Positions 29,500 through 44,172 of a stretch of DNA of 64,000 nt are shown here, piece after piece (position 1 is the first letter of the stretch; each line of letters opens with the position of its first letter). A model generated the notes under the pieces. The model was not told the DNA's origin, made no database searches, and saw nothing but the letters and a program-made list of their open reading frames with translations. Origin of the DNA: Brenneria rubrifaciens (lineage in GTDB: Bacteria > Pseudomonadota > Gammaproteobacteria > Enterobacterales > Enterobacteriaceae); assembly GCF_005484945.1 (NCBI RefSeq), contig NZ_CP034035.1, positions 3,348,001 through 3,412,000 on the forward strand, written 5' to 3'. Made by a program: the position numbers and the translations under genes.

Positions 29500-31611
29500 T
29501 CAGAATGAATAAGACACGCTGCCTACAATGCTGCGCTCGGCGCCAAAGTAGCAGAACTCCAGTGAGTTACAGGCCGCAACGTAACGTTTATCCGTCAGGT
29601 TATTTACGTTAAGTTGCGCGCTCAATCCGTTCAAACCGACTTTCGACAGGTCATAACCTACCGCCATATCCACCAGCGTGTAAGAAGGCAGCCTGTAAGT
29701 ATTGGCGCGATCGGTGGTTATCCCATTGACATAACGTACGCCCGTCCCGATAGTCAAACCGTCCAGCGGGCCGCTTTTCACGTCATAACTGGCCCAGGCG
29801 CTGGCCTGATTGCGGGGGGCGTAAACCGCGCGATTTCCCTGTTCGCTCGCATCATCGCTTTTCTTATAACGAATATCCGTATAGGTATACGCGGCTTGCA
29901 GTCGCAGATTGTCGGTAAGATAGCTAACGGCTTCCAGTTCCACTCCTTCGGATTCGATTTCACCCACGGAACGATACGGATCGGTCGGCTGATTCTTGGT
30001 TGCCACATTCCTCTGGTTGATGCGGAATACCGACATACTGTACTGGTTTTGCGAACCTTCCGGCTGATATTTCACCCCGGCTTCCCACTGTTTGCCTTCC
30101 ATCGGTTCAAGCACCTTGCCATCCTCTCCAACAAAACTGGTCGGCGTGAAGGCGGTGGAATAGCTGACGTAAGGAGCAAAGCCAGAATCAAATAAATAGA
30201 GTAAGGCGGCACGTGAACTAAAATTATCCTTATCCAGTTCGCTGCGTGAACCCCCATTCTTACTGATATTGGTCACTTTCACCCGATCCTCGCGGCCGCC
30301 CAGCGTGAAACGCCAGCGATCCCAGCTCATCTGATCCTGTAGGTAGATGCCCGTTTGTTGCAGCTTATGTTTCTCAAGCGTTGAGGCATACATGGCCGTC
30401 GGCAAGGCGCCGTAAACGGGGTTGAATGCATCAATTCCAGGGAATTCGCCTGAAGGCCAGTCCACATCATTATGGCGTTGCTGATAGTCTATCCCCACCA
30501 GCAGACGGTGGTTCACCGCGCCCGTATCAAAGCTGCCATCAAGCTGGTTATCCAGCGTTAGCGCAGAAAGCGTCTCACGCGCACCGGAAAAATAGCGATT
30601 CAACGTGTTGCCCGTACTCCAGCCGTAGGCGTAAACCTGATCCAAATGAACTTTAGTTCGCAGGTAACGCAATTTCTGACGCACCGACCAGCCGTTATCA
30701 AAACCGTGCTCGAAGTTGTATCCCACCATATTTTGCTTACGGTCATATTTCTCGTTATCCTCTTCGCCTTCGAAGAAGTTGTTAGAGATTTTCAGACCGT
30801 TATGGGCAACCACCGTTCCTTCATACGGTAGACCTGAATGACTGCCGCCTTCCGGATCGCGATGTAGATAAGCCATCAGATCCAACCGGGTCTTATCGGA
30901 AATACGCCATGTCAGACTGGGGGCGATGGCATAACGCGCCTCTTTCAGCGGTCCGAACTGGGTATCTGCGTATCGCGTCATACCACTGAGGCGAAACGCC
31001 AGACGGTCGTCGTCATCCAATGGCCCGGTGACATCAAACGCCGCGCCGCGCTGTGCGTTATTTCCGGCGAACAGTTTGATCTGTCCGCTACGCTCAAACG
31101 AGGGTTGACGGGAATTCAACGCGACAATCCCGCCCGGGGAAGCACGCCCATACAGCACGGACGCCGGGCCTCTTACCACTTCAATGCTGTCCAGAAACCA
31201 GGGATCGACAACCAGAGAACTGTGGGAATTGGTATCCCCCATCATTTTCAGACCGTCGAGATAGACATTATCCAGACTGCCGTCAGAAAAACCGCGCAGC
31301 ACCATATAGTCAAAGCGGTTGGACGCCCCGATCTGGTTGCTGAACACGCCGGGCGTATAGCTCACGGCTTGTCGTACGCTGATCGCGCCTTGCTCCTGAA
31401 TCTGATCGCGCGTTACGATAGAAACCGCCTGCGGTGTTTCAATATCCGGCGTAGCCAGCTTGGTCGCACCGCTTTGTGTTTGCGAGGCAACCACGATCGT
31501 ATCGTTTTTGGCAGAGGACGGCGAGGCCGTCTCCTCCTCCGCCATCGTCGATCCGCTAAAGCCGCCCGCTATAAACCCAACCACCAGCGCCAGCCGCGTT
31601 TTTCTGAACAT
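29500..31611 (-). CDS. TonB-dependent siderophore receptor (ferric hydroxamate type)
   Basis: This 703-residue outer-membrane barrel has a signal peptide to about residue 24 (cut after TMA). A TonB-box-like DTIVVASQ follows near 38. The plug domain (about 50-165) carries TPQAVSIVTRDQI, RQAVSYTPGVF, VLRGF and VRGPASVLYGRASPGG; a 22-strand barrel ends in Phe (GSVSYSF). The final CNSLEFCYFGAERS cysteine pair is typical of FhuA/FoxA-type receptors, so a hydroxamate siderophore such as ferrioxamine is likely, but this is inference. An AraC-type regulator gene lies just upstream in the same orientation, and a Fur-box-like site precedes the start. Confidence 0.9.
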   Translation of the reverse strand: MFRKTRLALVVGFIAGGFSGSTMAEEETASPSSAKNDTIVVASQTQSGATKLATPDIETPQAVSIVTRDQIQEQGAISVRQAVSYTPGVFSNQIGASNRFDYMVLRGFSDGSLDNVYLDGLKMMGDTNSHSSLVVDPWFLDSIEVVRGPASVLYGRASPGGIVALNSRQPSFERSGQIKLFAGNNAQRGAAFDVTGPLDDDDRLAFRLSGMTRYADTQFGPLKEARYAIAPSLTWRISDKTRLDLMAYLHRDPEGGSHSGLPYEGTVVAHNGLKISNNFFEGEEDNEKYDRKQNMVGYNFEHGFDNGWSVRQKLRYLRTKVHLDQVYAYGWSTGNTLNRYFSGARETLSALTLDNQLDGSFDTGAVNHRLLVGIDYQQRHNDVDWPSGEFPGIDAFNPVYGALPTAMYASTLEKHKLQQTGIYLQDQMSWDRWRFTLGGREDRVKVTNISKNGGSRSELDKDNFSSRAALLYLFDSGFAPYVSYSTAFTPTSFVGEDGKVLEPMEGKQWEAGVKYQPEGSQNQYSMSVFRINQRNVATKNQPTDPYRSVGEIESEGVELEAVSYLTDNLRLQAAYTYTDIRYKKSDDASEQGNRAVYAPRNQASAWASYDVKSGPLDGLTIGTGVRYVNGITTDRANTYRLPSYTLVDMAVGYDLSKVGLNGLSAQLNVNNLTDKRYVAACNSLEFCYFGAERSIVGSVSYSF

Positions 31612-31636
31612 GACAATCTCCGCAAGACATTTTGTT

Positions 31637-31655
31637 GTAAATAAGAATTATTACC
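31637..31655 (-). promoter_or_regulatory. Fur-box-like site before the TonB receptor gene
   Basis: GTAAATAAGAATTATTACC matches 13 of 19 positions of the Fur consensus GATAATGATAATCATTATC and is palindromic around its centre. It lies 26 bases before the receptor start, where Fur-Fe2+ would block transcription. Confidence 0.55.
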
Positions 31656-31772
31656 GTTTTTGCGGACATCATGGCTATGCGCAATGACAGCTTACGTATG
31701 AGCAATGACAAAAGTGCTCAGCGCCGGGAACTTTTGAGAGAAAAGCCATCCAGAGAGAAGAACGAATCGTCC

Positions 31773-32753
31773 TCAGATAGGGAGTCGTACCACGCTCGGT
31801 GCGAAACCGTAGCGCCGCCGAAACGCGGTGGCGAAATTGGTGGCGTGCTGATAGCCGGACATCCAGGCTGCCTGCTGAACGCTGTAGCCCTGCTCCAGAT
31901 AGCGGCGGGCCAGCTCCAGCCGGCAATCCCGCAGATAATCGAACACGGCGTGGCCATAAGTCTGGCGGAACTTGGTTCTCAGGCTACTGGGGCTCATGGC
32001 GGCGGTTTGCGCTAATTCCTGCAATGTGTAGGCTTTTTCCGGCTGTTGCTGTAATAACTGACGAACATGCTCCAGCCGGTTTTGTTCACCGGGAGACAGC
32101 AGGCAGCCGCGCTCCAGCGCCAGCGGCTCCGCTGACAGCCCATACCCCAGAAGCTGTAACATGACGCCTTCCAGCATAAACTGGCGCGATATACCGGACG
32201 CCTTACTTTCTAGCGCGTATTGCAGACCGGACAGGAGATGGCCCGGCACCTGCCACACAAATGCCGGGCTTTCTCCGCATTCCCATTCATGCAGCAAAGC
32301 GGAAATCAGCGGCTGGGGCCGGAAACTGGCAGGATTGATGCCGAGCGTTAACGTCTTGAGGTGTTCATCCGCCAGATGACTGGCATTCATCACCAGTTGC
32401 TCGCCGAGCCGGGTACTAAACGCCATCCCTGATTGTACGATAACCTCACGGTTATTCAGCCGAATCACCACTCGGCCTTCAAGAACAATCAACGTGTAAA
32501 GCGGAGAGCAGTGCAACGAGGTGGATTCATAGGGTTGCAAAACCTGCACGTTGGAATTCGTCAGACAAATGCCGGATGACAGCACCATCTCTTCAATGTT
32601 TCCCTGAACGACAGGACGTTTTTCTTTATAACGATCACAGCTCCCTGCCAGCGCGGGAAAATGGTAGCGAATCCCATAGCGTTCACCAAAATCAAAAAAA
32701 TCCTCTATCGAAAATTGGCGTTTCAACATCGCGGGAGAGTGTGCGTTCATCAT
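31773..32753 (-). CDS. AraC-family transcriptional regulator (PchR-like)
   Basis: This is a 326-residue protein with an N-terminal sensing domain and a C-terminal AraC-type double helix-turn-helix: TLQELAQTAAMSPSSLRTKFRQ (about 232-253) and YSVQQAAWMSGYQHATNFATAF (about 283-304). AraC regulators of this layout beside a TonB receptor usually activate the receptor when the ferric siderophore is present, as PchR does for FptA. The start is not certain: adjacent ATGs at 32753 and 32750 have no clear ribosome site, and the open frame begins with TTG at 32765. The gap to the receptor gene is 161 bases, with its own candidate Fur site, so the two can be expressed separately. Confidence 0.85.
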   Translation of the reverse strand: MMNAHSPAMLKRQFSIEDFFDFGERYGIRYHFPALAGSCDRYKEKRPVVQGNIEEMVLSSGICLTNSNVQVLQPYESTSLHCSPLYTLIVLEGRVVIRLNNREVIVQSGMAFSTRLGEQLVMNASHLADEHLKTLTLGINPASFRPQPLISALLHEWECGESPAFVWQVPGHLLSGLQYALESKASGISRQFMLEGVMLQLLGYGLSAEPLALERGCLLSPGEQNRLEHVRQLLQQQPEKAYTLQELAQTAAMSPSSLRTKFRQTYGHAVFDYLRDCRLELARRYLEQGYSVQQAAWMSGYQHATNFATAFRRRYGFAPSVVRLPI

Positions 32754-32851
32754 GTTTCGTATCAAACGTCAGGCCTGATCAATCTGGAGAAACCGTTACC
32801 AGAGAAATGAATAACAGGATCACCATATCATCAGCGCCTCCGAGCATCAAT

Positions 32852-32870
32852 AAGAGTGATAACCATTCTC
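32852..32870 (-). promoter_or_regulatory. Fur-box-like site before the AraC regulator gene
   Basis: AAGAGTGATAACCATTCTC matches 14 of 19 Fur-consensus positions, 11 of 13 in the right part (GATAACCATTCTC). It lies about 100 bases before the regulator start, suggesting iron repression of the regulator as well as the receptor. Confidence 0.55.
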
Positions 32871-32949
32871 AAGCGAGACGCCGCCTCTGACGCCGGGCGC
32901 TCAAACGCAGCTGCCCTCTGTACCCGGACATCATCTGTCAGGCGCAGAT

Positions 32950-35900
32950 TCAATCTGCGTCATACCCCAGATTTGGCGCCAACCAGCGCTCTATATCACT
33001 GATATTCATACCTTTACGTTTGGCGTAGTCCTCGATTTGATCGCGCTGTAGCTGAGCCACGGCAAAATACTTGCTGTCAGGATGGCTGAAGTACCAGCCG
33101 GATACCGATGCCCCCGGCCACATGGCATACGATTCCGTGAGTTTCATACCAGTATGTTTCTCAACATCTAACAACCGCCAGATCTGCGCTTTTTCGGTAT
33201 GATCGGGGCAGGCCGGATAGCCGGGTGCCGGGCGGATGCCCTGATAGCTTTCGCGGATAAGCTCGTCGTTACCGAGGTTTTCATACGCCGCATAACCCCA
33301 ATAGACTTTGCGCACCCATTCGTGCAGATACTCGGCAAACGCCTCCGCCAGTCGGTCTGACAGCGCTTTCACCATAATCTTATTATAATCATCATGCCGG
33401 GCCTCCCATTGGTCGGCCAGCACCCCCTCTTCCAGACCGCCCGTCACCGCGAATGCCCCAAGATAATCTGGCTTGCCGCTGGACTTTGGCGCGACAAAAT
33501 CGGCCAGACAATAATTTGGGAAATCCGTTTTTTGCGTTTGCTGACGCAAGTGGTGGCTGACTAACCGGACCTCATTACGCCGCTCATCCGTATAGATCTC
33601 CACATCATCCCCCACCCGGTTGGCTGGGAACAGCCCGACCACACCACGAGGATTCAGCAAACCACCGGCGCAGAGATCGTCCAGCATGGTGTTAGCATCG
33701 GCAAACAAACGTTTCGCCTCTTCTCCCACCACCTCATCTTCCAGAATGCGCGGGTATTTCCCCGCCAGCGACCACGTCATGAAGAAGGGCGTCCAGTCAA
33801 TATAATGACGCAGCGTTTCGATGCTGGCGGTGACCGCTTGTACCCCTAAACGATGAGCAACCGGCGGCGTATAGCTTTCCCAATGCAGTGCGGCAGCGTT
33901 GTCACGGGCGGCCTCTAGCGTAATCGGCGGCGTTCTGGGTTTCTTACGGGCGTGCTGAATACGCACCGTTTCGTATTCCTTGCGAGTCCGGGCCACGAAA
34001 TTATCATACTGGGCAGCGGACAGCAGCGCGGAAACCACCCCCACCGTGCGGGAAGCATTCTGCACATAGACTGTCGGCCCGCTGTAGTTCTGCTCAATCT
34101 TCACCGCGGTGTGCGCTTTGGATGTCGTCGCGCCGCCAATCATCAGCGGCAGGGTAAAGCCCTGTCGTTCCATTTCTTTCGCCACGTTAACCATTTCATC
34201 CAGCGAAGGCGTGATCAGACCGGATAGACCAATGATATCCACCTTCTCTTCGCGCGCGGTCTTCAGGATCTTATCCGTCGGCACCATCACGCCAAGATCG
34301 ATAATCTCGTAGTTATTACACTGCAATACCACGCCGACAATGTTCTTGCCGATATCGTGCACATCCCCTTTCACTGTCGCCAGCAGTACCTTGCCAGCGG
34401 TGCTGCCTTTGGCTTTACTGGCTTCAATGTAAGGTTCAAGATAAGCCACCGCCTGCTTCATGACGCGCGCAGATTTCACCACCTGCGGCAAAAACATTTT
34501 CCCGGCGCCAAACAAATCACCGACCACATTCATACCGTCCATCAAAGGGCCTTCGATCACTTCGATGGGGCGTGCCGCCTGCCGGCGGGCCTCTTCGGTA
34601 TCCAGTTCGATAAACTCGGTAATACCTTTGACCAGGGAGTATTCCAGGCGTTTATTAACCTCCCAGCCCCGCCATTCAGCCTGCGGTTTATTGCTTTCGT
34701 CTCCTGCCTTGCTGCCACGATATTTCTCGGCCAGATCGAGCATACGTTCAGTGGCGTCATCGCGGCGGTTAAGGACCACATCCTCAACGGCGTCACGCAG
34801 TTCAGTCGGAAGATCGTCATAGATCGCCAACTGTCCCGCGTTCACGATCCCCATATCCATACCGTTGCGGATCGCATGGTAAAGGAAGACGGCGTGGATC
34901 GCCTCACGCACCAGATCGTTGCCGCGAAAGGAGAACGAGACGTTGGAAACCCCGCCGGAGATCATCGCATGGGGCAACTGGGCCTTGATATCCGCGCAGG
35001 CCTCGATGAAATCCACCGCATAGTTGTTGTGCTCTTCAATCCCGGTAGCGACGGCAAAAATATTCGGGTCGAAAATAATGTCTTCCGGCGGGAAACCCAC
35101 CTCTTCGGTCAGAATCTGGTAGGCTCGACGGCAAATTTCAATTTTCCGGGCGCGGGTATCCGCCTGCCCGACCTCATCAAACGCCATCACCACCACGGCC
35201 GCGCCATAACGCCGGACCAGTTTGGCGTGGTGCATAAAAGCCTCAACCCCTTCCTTCATGGAAATCGAGTTGACGATACCTTTACCCTGAATACATTTCA
35301 GCCCCTGCTCGATGACGGCCCATTTCGAGGAGTCAATCATGATCGGCACGCGGGCGATATCGGGTTCACCGGCAATCAGGTTCAGAAAACGGATCATCGC
35401 GGCTTCGGCATCCAGCATGCCTTCATCCATGTTGATGTCGATGATTTGAGCGCCGCTTTCCACCTGCTGACGGGCGACATCCAGCGCTTCATTATATTTT
35501 TCTTCTTTAATCAGCCGTTTGAAGCGAGCAGAGCCCGTCACGTTGGTGCGTTCGCCCACATTGACAAACAACGTACCGGCGTCAATATTCAGCGGTTCAA
35601 GACCCGCAAGCCGGCAGGCAACCGGTATTTCCGGTAGTTTTCTTGGCGCGACGCCCTCGACAACCCTGGCGATGGCCGCAATGTGTTCCGGCGTTGAGCC
35701 ACAGCAGCCGCCAACGATATTCAGGAAACCGGCGCGCGCCCATTCGCTGATATGCTTCGCCATATCAGCCGCATCCAGATCATACTCGCCAAACGCATTA
35801 GGCAATCCTGCGTTCGGATGCGCCGTCACATAGCATTCAGCGATGCGTGACAGTTCAGCAACATACTGCCGCAACTCATCCGGCCCCAACGCACAGTTCA

Positions 35901-36633
35901 GACCAAAAGAGAGCGGGCGGCAATGACGCAGTGAGTTGTAGAACGCCTCTGTGGTCTGACCGGACAAGGTTCGCCCGGACGCATCGGTGATGGTGCCGGA
36001 AATCATCACAGGTAGTTCGACCCCCAATGCGTCGAATTCGCTTTCAACCGCAAATATTGCGGCTTTGGCATTCAGGGTATCGAAGATGGTTTCGATCATG
36101 ATCAAATCCACCCCGCCTTCGATCAGCGCGCGGGTTGATTCGCGGTAGGCATCCACCAGTTGATCAAAGCTGACATTACGAAAGGCGGGATCGTTCACAT
36201 CCGGGGAGATCGACGCGGTTCGATTGGTCGGACCCAGCACGCCTGCGACATAACGCGGTTTATCCGGCGTCAGCGCGCTCCATTTGTCGGCACAGGCTCG
36301 GGCCAGTTTCGCCGCCGTCGTGTTAATCTCCGCCGACAACGACTGCATCGAATAATCCGCCATCGCGATCATCGTGGCATTGAAGGTATTGGTTTCGAGA
36401 ATATCAGCGCCAGCTTTCAGGTAAGCATCATGGATTTCCGTAATCACCTGCGGTTTAGTTAATACCAGAAGATCGTTATTGCCTTTTAAGTCGCTCGGCC
36501 AGTCGGCAAAGCGCTCACCACGATAGTCTTCCTCTTGCAAGCGGTAGCTCTGGATCATGGTTCCCATACCGCCATCCAGCACCATAATGCGTTGCGCTAA
36601 GTGACGGCGCAATTCGTCCACCCGATTAATCAC
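32950..36633 (-). CDS. metH: Cobalamin-dependent methionine synthase
   Basis: This 1227-residue enzyme, the E. coli length, transfers methyl from methyltetrahydrofolate to homocysteine through cobalamin. Modules are in order: homocysteine domain with [14 protein letters not shown] and the zinc site [13 protein letters not shown]; pterin domain ([21 protein letters not shown]); B12 cap and Rossmann domain with [12 protein letters not shown], whose His ligates cobalt; and reactivation domain with [17 protein letters not shown] binding AdoMet. I start at GTG 36633, aligning with E. coli and preceded by GAGG; the open frame extends to a TTG 12 codons earlier. It needs B12, so cobalamin must be made or imported. 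Confidence 0.97.
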   Translation of the reverse strand: MINRVDELRRHLAQRIMVLDGGMGTMIQSYRLQEEDYRGERFADWPSDLKGNNDLLVLTKPQVITEIHDAYLKAGADILETNTFNATMIAMADYSMQSLSAEINTTAAKLARACADKWSALTPDKPRYVAGVLGPTNRTASISPDVNDPAFRNVSFDQLVDAYRESTRALIEGGVDLIMIETIFDTLNAKAAIFAVESEFDALGVELPVMISGTITDASGRTLSGQTTEAFYNSLRHCRPLSFGLNCALGPDELRQYVAELSRIAECYVTAHPNAGLPNAFGEYDLDAADMAKHISEWARAGFLNIVGGCCGSTPEHIAAIARVVEGVAPRKLPEIPVACRLAGLEPLNIDAGTLFVNVGERTNVTGSARFKRLIKEEKYNEALDVARQQVESGAQIIDINMDEGMLDAEAAMIRFLNLIAGEPDIARVPIMIDSSKWAVIEQGLKCIQGKGIVNSISMKEGVEAFMHHAKLVRRYGAAVVVMAFDEVGQADTRARKIEICRRAYQILTEEVGFPPEDIIFDPNIFAVATGIEEHNNYAVDFIEACADIKAQLPHAMISGGVSNVSFSFRGNDLVREAIHAVFLYHAIRNGMDMGIVNAGQLAIYDDLPTELRDAVEDVVLNRRDDATERMLDLAEKYRGSKAGDESNKPQAEWRGWEVNKRLEYSLVKGITEFIELDTEEARRQAARPIEVIEGPLMDGMNVVGDLFGAGKMFLPQVVKSARVMKQAVAYLEPYIEASKAKGSTAGKVLLATVKGDVHDIGKNIVGVVLQCNNYEIIDLGVMVPTDKILKTAREEKVDIIGLSGLITPSLDEMVNVAKEMERQGFTLPLMIGGATTSKAHTAVKIEQNYSGPTVYVQNASRTVGVVSALLSAAQYDNFVARTRKEYETVRIQHARKKPRTPPITLEAARDNAAALHWESYTPPVAHRLGVQAVTASIETLRHYIDWTPFFMTWSLAGKYPRILEDEVVGEEAKRLFADANTMLDDLCAGGLLNPRGVVGLFPANRVGDDVEIYTDERRNEVRLVSHHLRQQTQKTDFPNYCLADFVAPKSSGKPDYLGAFAVTGGLEEGVLADQWEARHDDYNKIMVKALSDRLAEAFAEYLHEWVRKVYWGYAAYENLGNDELIRESYQGIRPAPGYPACPDHTEKAQIWRLLDVEKHTGMKLTESYAMWPGASVSGWYFSHPDSKYFAVAQLQRDQIEDYAKRKGMNISDIERWLAPNLGYDAD

Positions 36634-36859
36634 TTGAACCTCATACCCAGCCGATACACAGCTCGCCAATGCGAGCGCTTATTTATCCTAACATACGTTG
36701 CGAATCTGCTGACATGGTGTCACATGGTAATGTCCCCATTTTTAACGAAAGACATAAGTAGAATTTACGTATCACATGCTGCCTTGACGTATAGCCAAAA
36801 AGCATTCCCATAGTTCGAAGAAGCAGGCAAAAAACGCCCTAAAGAGCATGAGGAAGGAG

Positions 36860-37789
36860 TTATTCCAATGTTGGATTCATACGACGTAAATCATACGGAG
36901 TGATCTGGTAAACGTAATAGTTCAACCAATTCACAAATAACAGATGACCGTGGCTGCGCCAGGTCGCTTTTGGCGCAATATCAGGGTTGTTATCGGGAAA
37001 ATAGTTCGCTGGCACATTTGGTTTCAAACCTGCCTCGCAATCACGGAAATATTCACCTGCCAGGGTATGCGCCTCATATTCAGGATGGCCGGTAACAAAA
37101 GCCAGACGTTTATCTTTGCTGGCGAACAGGTAGGCTCCTGTCTGCTCAGAATCCACCAGAATATCCAAATCGGTATGCTGACGAATGACCTCAGTTGGGA
37201 AGTCCGCATAACGGGAATGTGGTGCTAAAAAGGTTTCATCAAAGCCACGAGTCAGCAACGCGTGTGGCTGTAAGGTCTGATGCGAATATACACCTGACAG
37301 TTTTTCCTGACGGGTCATCTTGGGAATGCCATACAGAATATTCAATGCTGCCTGCACAGCCCAACACACAAACAATGTTGAAGTGACATGCTCTTTTGCC
37401 CACTTAATCACTCTCTCGATTTGTGGCCAATATACAACGTCACAAAAATCTATCAGCCCTAACGGCGCACCGGTAACAATCAAGCCGTCAAAATTTTCAT
37501 CCTGAATATCATCAAAATTACAGTAGAAATTATCCAAATGCTCAGTTGGCGTATTCTTCGACTCACGACTATCTATGCGTAACAGTTGAATATCGATCTG
37601 TAATGGTGAATTCGATAGCAGCCGCAGAAATTGGTTTTCCGTTTCGATTTTCTTCGGCATCAGGTTCAGTACCAACACTTTCAAAGGACGAATTTCCTGC
37701 GTTTTGGCGCGCGATGAAGTCATCACAAAGACATTTTCATTGCGCAGAAAATTAACGGCTGGTAACTCGTCAGGAACCCGGATTGGCAT
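36860..37789 (-). CDS. metA: Homoserine O-succinyltransferase
   Basis: This 309-residue enzyme starts the methionine branch: homoserine + succinyl-CoA to O-succinylhomoserine. Catalytic Cys142 ([12 protein letters not shown]), His235 and Glu237 ([11 protein letters not shown]) are present at the E. coli positions, and Lys46/Lys47 in [12 protein letters not shown] are conserved. The residue that selects succinyl over acetyl cannot be judged by eye. A MetJ operator sits 20 bases before the start. It lies between metH and the 5S end of the rRNA operon. Confidence 0.97.
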   Translation of the reverse strand: MPIRVPDELPAVNFLRNENVFVMTSSRAKTQEIRPLKVLVLNLMPKKIETENQFLRLLSNSPLQIDIQLLRIDSRESKNTPTEHLDNFYCNFDDIQDENFDGLIVTGAPLGLIDFCDVVYWPQIERVIKWAKEHVTSTLFVCWAVQAALNILYGIPKMTRQEKLSGVYSHQTLQPHALLTRGFDETFLAPHSRYADFPTEVIRQHTDLDILVDSEQTGAYLFASKDKRLAFVTGHPEYEAHTLAGEYFRDCEAGLKPNVPANYFPDNNPDIAPKATWRSHGHLLFVNWLNYYVYQITPYDLRRMNPTLE

Positions 37790-37808
37790 AACCTTACATC
37801 CTCACTAC

Positions 37809-37840
37809 ATACGTTTATACGTTTAGACTTCTAGATGCCC
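37809..37840 (-). promoter_or_regulatory. MetJ operator (four tandem met boxes) of metA
   Basis: Four contiguous octamers, ATACGTTT, ATACGTTT, AGACTTCT and AGATGCCC, match the met box AGACGTCT at 6, 6, 7 and 5 of 8 positions. Tandem boxes in register are how MetJ-AdoMet binds co-operatively. The array lies just before metA. The remaining 37841-38107 holds nothing recognisable. Confidence 0.8.
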
Positions 37841-38107
37841 GAAGATAGCGAGTTTTTATGCGAATGTCGAGTAGTCACTGACTAAGGTGAAAATGTTTCA
37901 TCACTATTCAAATAAGTTTATGCACTTTTGATATATGTAGAAGATGAGTTATTGCAAAAAGGAAACAACAAGATGGAAATAATGATATTAATGAATAGGT
38001 TATATAAAGCTCGGGATTAAACTAACCGCATACCCTACAGAAAACTTTCAATGCAAAATGATGTACCAACTAGTGCTTTGGAGGCAGCTCATAACCGGCC
38101 CCAACGC

Positions 38108-38135
38108 AAAAAGCCCCATGCTTTCGCATGAGGCC
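38108..38135 (-). terminator. Intrinsic terminator of the rRNA operon
   Basis: On the minus strand AGGCCTCATGC, GAAA tetraloop, GCATGGGGCT, then TTTTT. It starts about 15 bases after the 5S 3' end. Confidence 0.92.
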
Positions 38136-38149
38136 TTCTGTTTTATTTG

Positions 38150-38269
38150 ATGCCTGGCAGTTCCCTACTCTCACATGGGGAGACCCCACACTACCATCGG
38201 CGCTACGGCGTTTCACTGCTGAGTTCGGCATGGGGTCAGGTGGGACCACCGCGCTATCGCCGCCAGGCA
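38150..38269 (-). rRNA. rrf: 5S ribosomal RNA
   Basis: This 120-nt gene has E. coli-like ends (5' TGCCTGGCGGCGATAGCGC, 3' CTGCCAGGCAT) that pair to form helix I. It is the last gene of the operon; no tRNA follows it. Confidence 0.97.
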
Positions 38270-38378
38270 AATTCTTTTCCGTCCCGACCGTCATGCGCCT
38301 TTCCTCTCGCACAACCACCAGAACCTATCACGGAACAAGCTGACTATCTCTTCTCTCTCAAAACACCTTCGGCGTTGT

Positions 38379-41284
<2,906 letters not shown>

Positions 41285-41418
41285 TCACAACCCGAAGGTG
41301 TCTTTGATTCTTCAAAGCCTCTTCGCGCCGTGATTATTGAGAGACTCTGATGCGACCGCCTTTTTATCGCTAAAGACTCATGCCGCCGCATCGTTTCAAT
41401 TTTCAGCTTGTTCCAGAT

Positions 41419-41430
41419 TGTTAAAGAGCA
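41419..41430 (-). promoter_or_regulatory. boxA antitermination site in the 16S-23S spacer
   Basis: TGCTCTTTAACA on the minus strand, the standard rrn boxA bound by NusB/NusE, lies 134 bases before 23S. Confidence 0.85.
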
Positions 41431-41529
41431 ATATCGCAAACCCTGACTATCGCTAGTCAGTTTTAAGATAAAAGATAAGCATGAACACTTACTGAAGACC
41501 CCCGCTTTCACCGGAATGGTCGGATGCGC

Positions 41530-41605
41530 TGGCGTCCCCTAGGGGATTCGAACCCCTGTTACCGCCGTGAAAGGGCGGTGTCCTGGGCCTCTAGACGAAG
41601 GGGAC
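41530..41605 (-). tRNA. gltT: tRNA-Glu (anticodon TTC) in the rRNA spacer
   Basis: This 76-nt cloverleaf has encoded CCA. It begins GTCCCCTTCGTCTAGAGG, with anticodon loop CCTTTCACG and TTCGAATCC T-arm. It is the single spacer tRNA, so this is a Glu-type operon and not an Ile-Ala one. The symbol is used generically for the rrn-linked tRNA-Glu. Confidence 0.97.
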
Positions 41606-41689
41606 ACGACACCGTACTTTGTTGACGCTTTTGCTCGTTATTTTCATCAGACAATCTGTGTGAGCACTTCACTCAATCCGCTCTGCTGG

Positions 41690-43231
<1,542 letters not shown>

Positions 43232-43381
43232 AAGAATGGTTTGATTCGCTAAGTAAATAGCTTTGCTCAAAGAATCAATAACTGTTTATTCGTAATGAAT
43301 TTACTGTCAGTCACTCTTCAAGACTTGGTATATCTTTGAGATACGGTCTTGTGAGTGCCCACACAGATTGTCTGATTAAAT

Positions 43382-43393
43382 TGTTAAAGAGCA
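43382..43393 (-). promoter_or_regulatory. boxA antitermination site in the rRNA leader
   Basis: TGCTCTTTAACA on the minus strand lies about 150 bases before 16S and just after P2. It is identical to the spacer boxA. Confidence 0.88.
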
Positions 43394-43422
43394 GTGCCGC
43401 ATTATCCTGCGGCGCGGGCCGC

Positions 43423-43452
43423 ATAATCTACGCGGTTCCGCTGTAAAGTCAA
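43423..43452 (-). promoter_or_regulatory. rRNA promoter P2
   Basis: TTGACT (43447-43452) and a -10 in TAGATTATG (43422-43430), followed by a GC-rich discriminator. It has the same layout as E. coli rrn P2. Confidence 0.8.
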
Positions 43453-43521
43453 GCGATTGATGCCTGACTTCCTATCTTCCCGATAACCGCGTTGCCGCTG
43501 TTCCCGGGTCAGTGGAGGCGC

Positions 43522-43549
43522 ATTATAGGGACTTCACGGCGGCTTACAA
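43522..43549 (-). promoter_or_regulatory. rRNA promoter P1 with UP element
   Basis: TTGTAA, 16 bases, TATAAT, then GCGCCTCCACTGA, close to E. coli rrn P1 including the stringent-response GC discriminator. The A/T-rich block upstream (about 43555-43590, with runs of A and T) fits an UP element. hemG ends just beyond it. Confidence 0.88.
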
Positions 43550-43612
43550 GCGCTAAATGCAAAAAAATGATTGAGTGCGTTTTTTTTCATCAACCGGCTG
43601 ATAAAGCCAGCG

Positions 43613-44152
43613 TTATGGGGCTTTTGGGGCCGCTAACTGCCCGAATGCCTGTGCGAATTGTGTTACCTGCTGCCAATCCGTGTATTCGATTTCCTTGCTG
43701 CTATCGGTTTCTCCGCCCGTCATCCGCATAATGAGCTGAATCATTACACGATCAAACCAGCGATAGCGTGGATAACGCAACGCCCCCGCAAACACACCGC
43801 ATAAGTCCGGTTGCCAGGGCGAACTCAACAGAAATTTACGCGTATAAGCATTCGTCTGAATTGAACGCTTCTCCGGTTTACGGGCTGTAAGATTGACAGA
43901 GAAAAAAGCACTGGGCACGTGTTGTAGGAATGAAAGATTTTGGCGGATGAACTGATTAACCGCAGGATGAAACCGACCATATCGAACAGAAGCACCTATC
44001 AGAATGCGATCGTAATTAGTCAAATCAATATCATGAGCCCTGAGTAAATTAATGACATCACACTCCACCCTCCCTTTTAACGTGTTGGCAATATAAGAGG
44101 CTATCACTCTTGTTTGTCCATCTGTGCTCGAAAACAAAATTAACGCTTTCAT
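43613..44152 (-). CDS. hemG: Menaquinone-dependent protoporphyrinogen oxidase HemG
   Basis: This 179-residue flavodoxin-like enzyme makes protoporphyrin IX from protoporphyrinogen IX, passing electrons to quinones at the inner membrane. The FMN phosphate loop is [11 protein letters not shown] near residue 8; the long-chain insert expected for HemG lies near 115-145, including [25 protein letters not shown]. It lies 20 bases after trkH in the same direction, the trkH-hemG-rrn order of E. coli rrnA. Confidence 0.96.
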   Translation of the reverse strand: MKALILFSSTDGQTRVIASYIANTLKGRVECDVINLLRAHDIDLTNYDRILIGASVRYGRFHPAVNQFIRQNLSFLQHVPSAFFSVNLTARKPEKRSIQTNAYTRKFLLSSPWQPDLCGVFAGALRYPRYRWFDRVMIQLIMRMTGGETDSSKEIEYTDWQQVTQFAQAFGQLAAPKAP

Positions 44153-44172
44153 TACGTTATTCCTTTACCGCT

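Noticed and set aside
34357..35637. 426-codon + strand frame inside metH
   Set aside because: A long antisense shadow caused by codon bias; the metH frame is conserved throughout.
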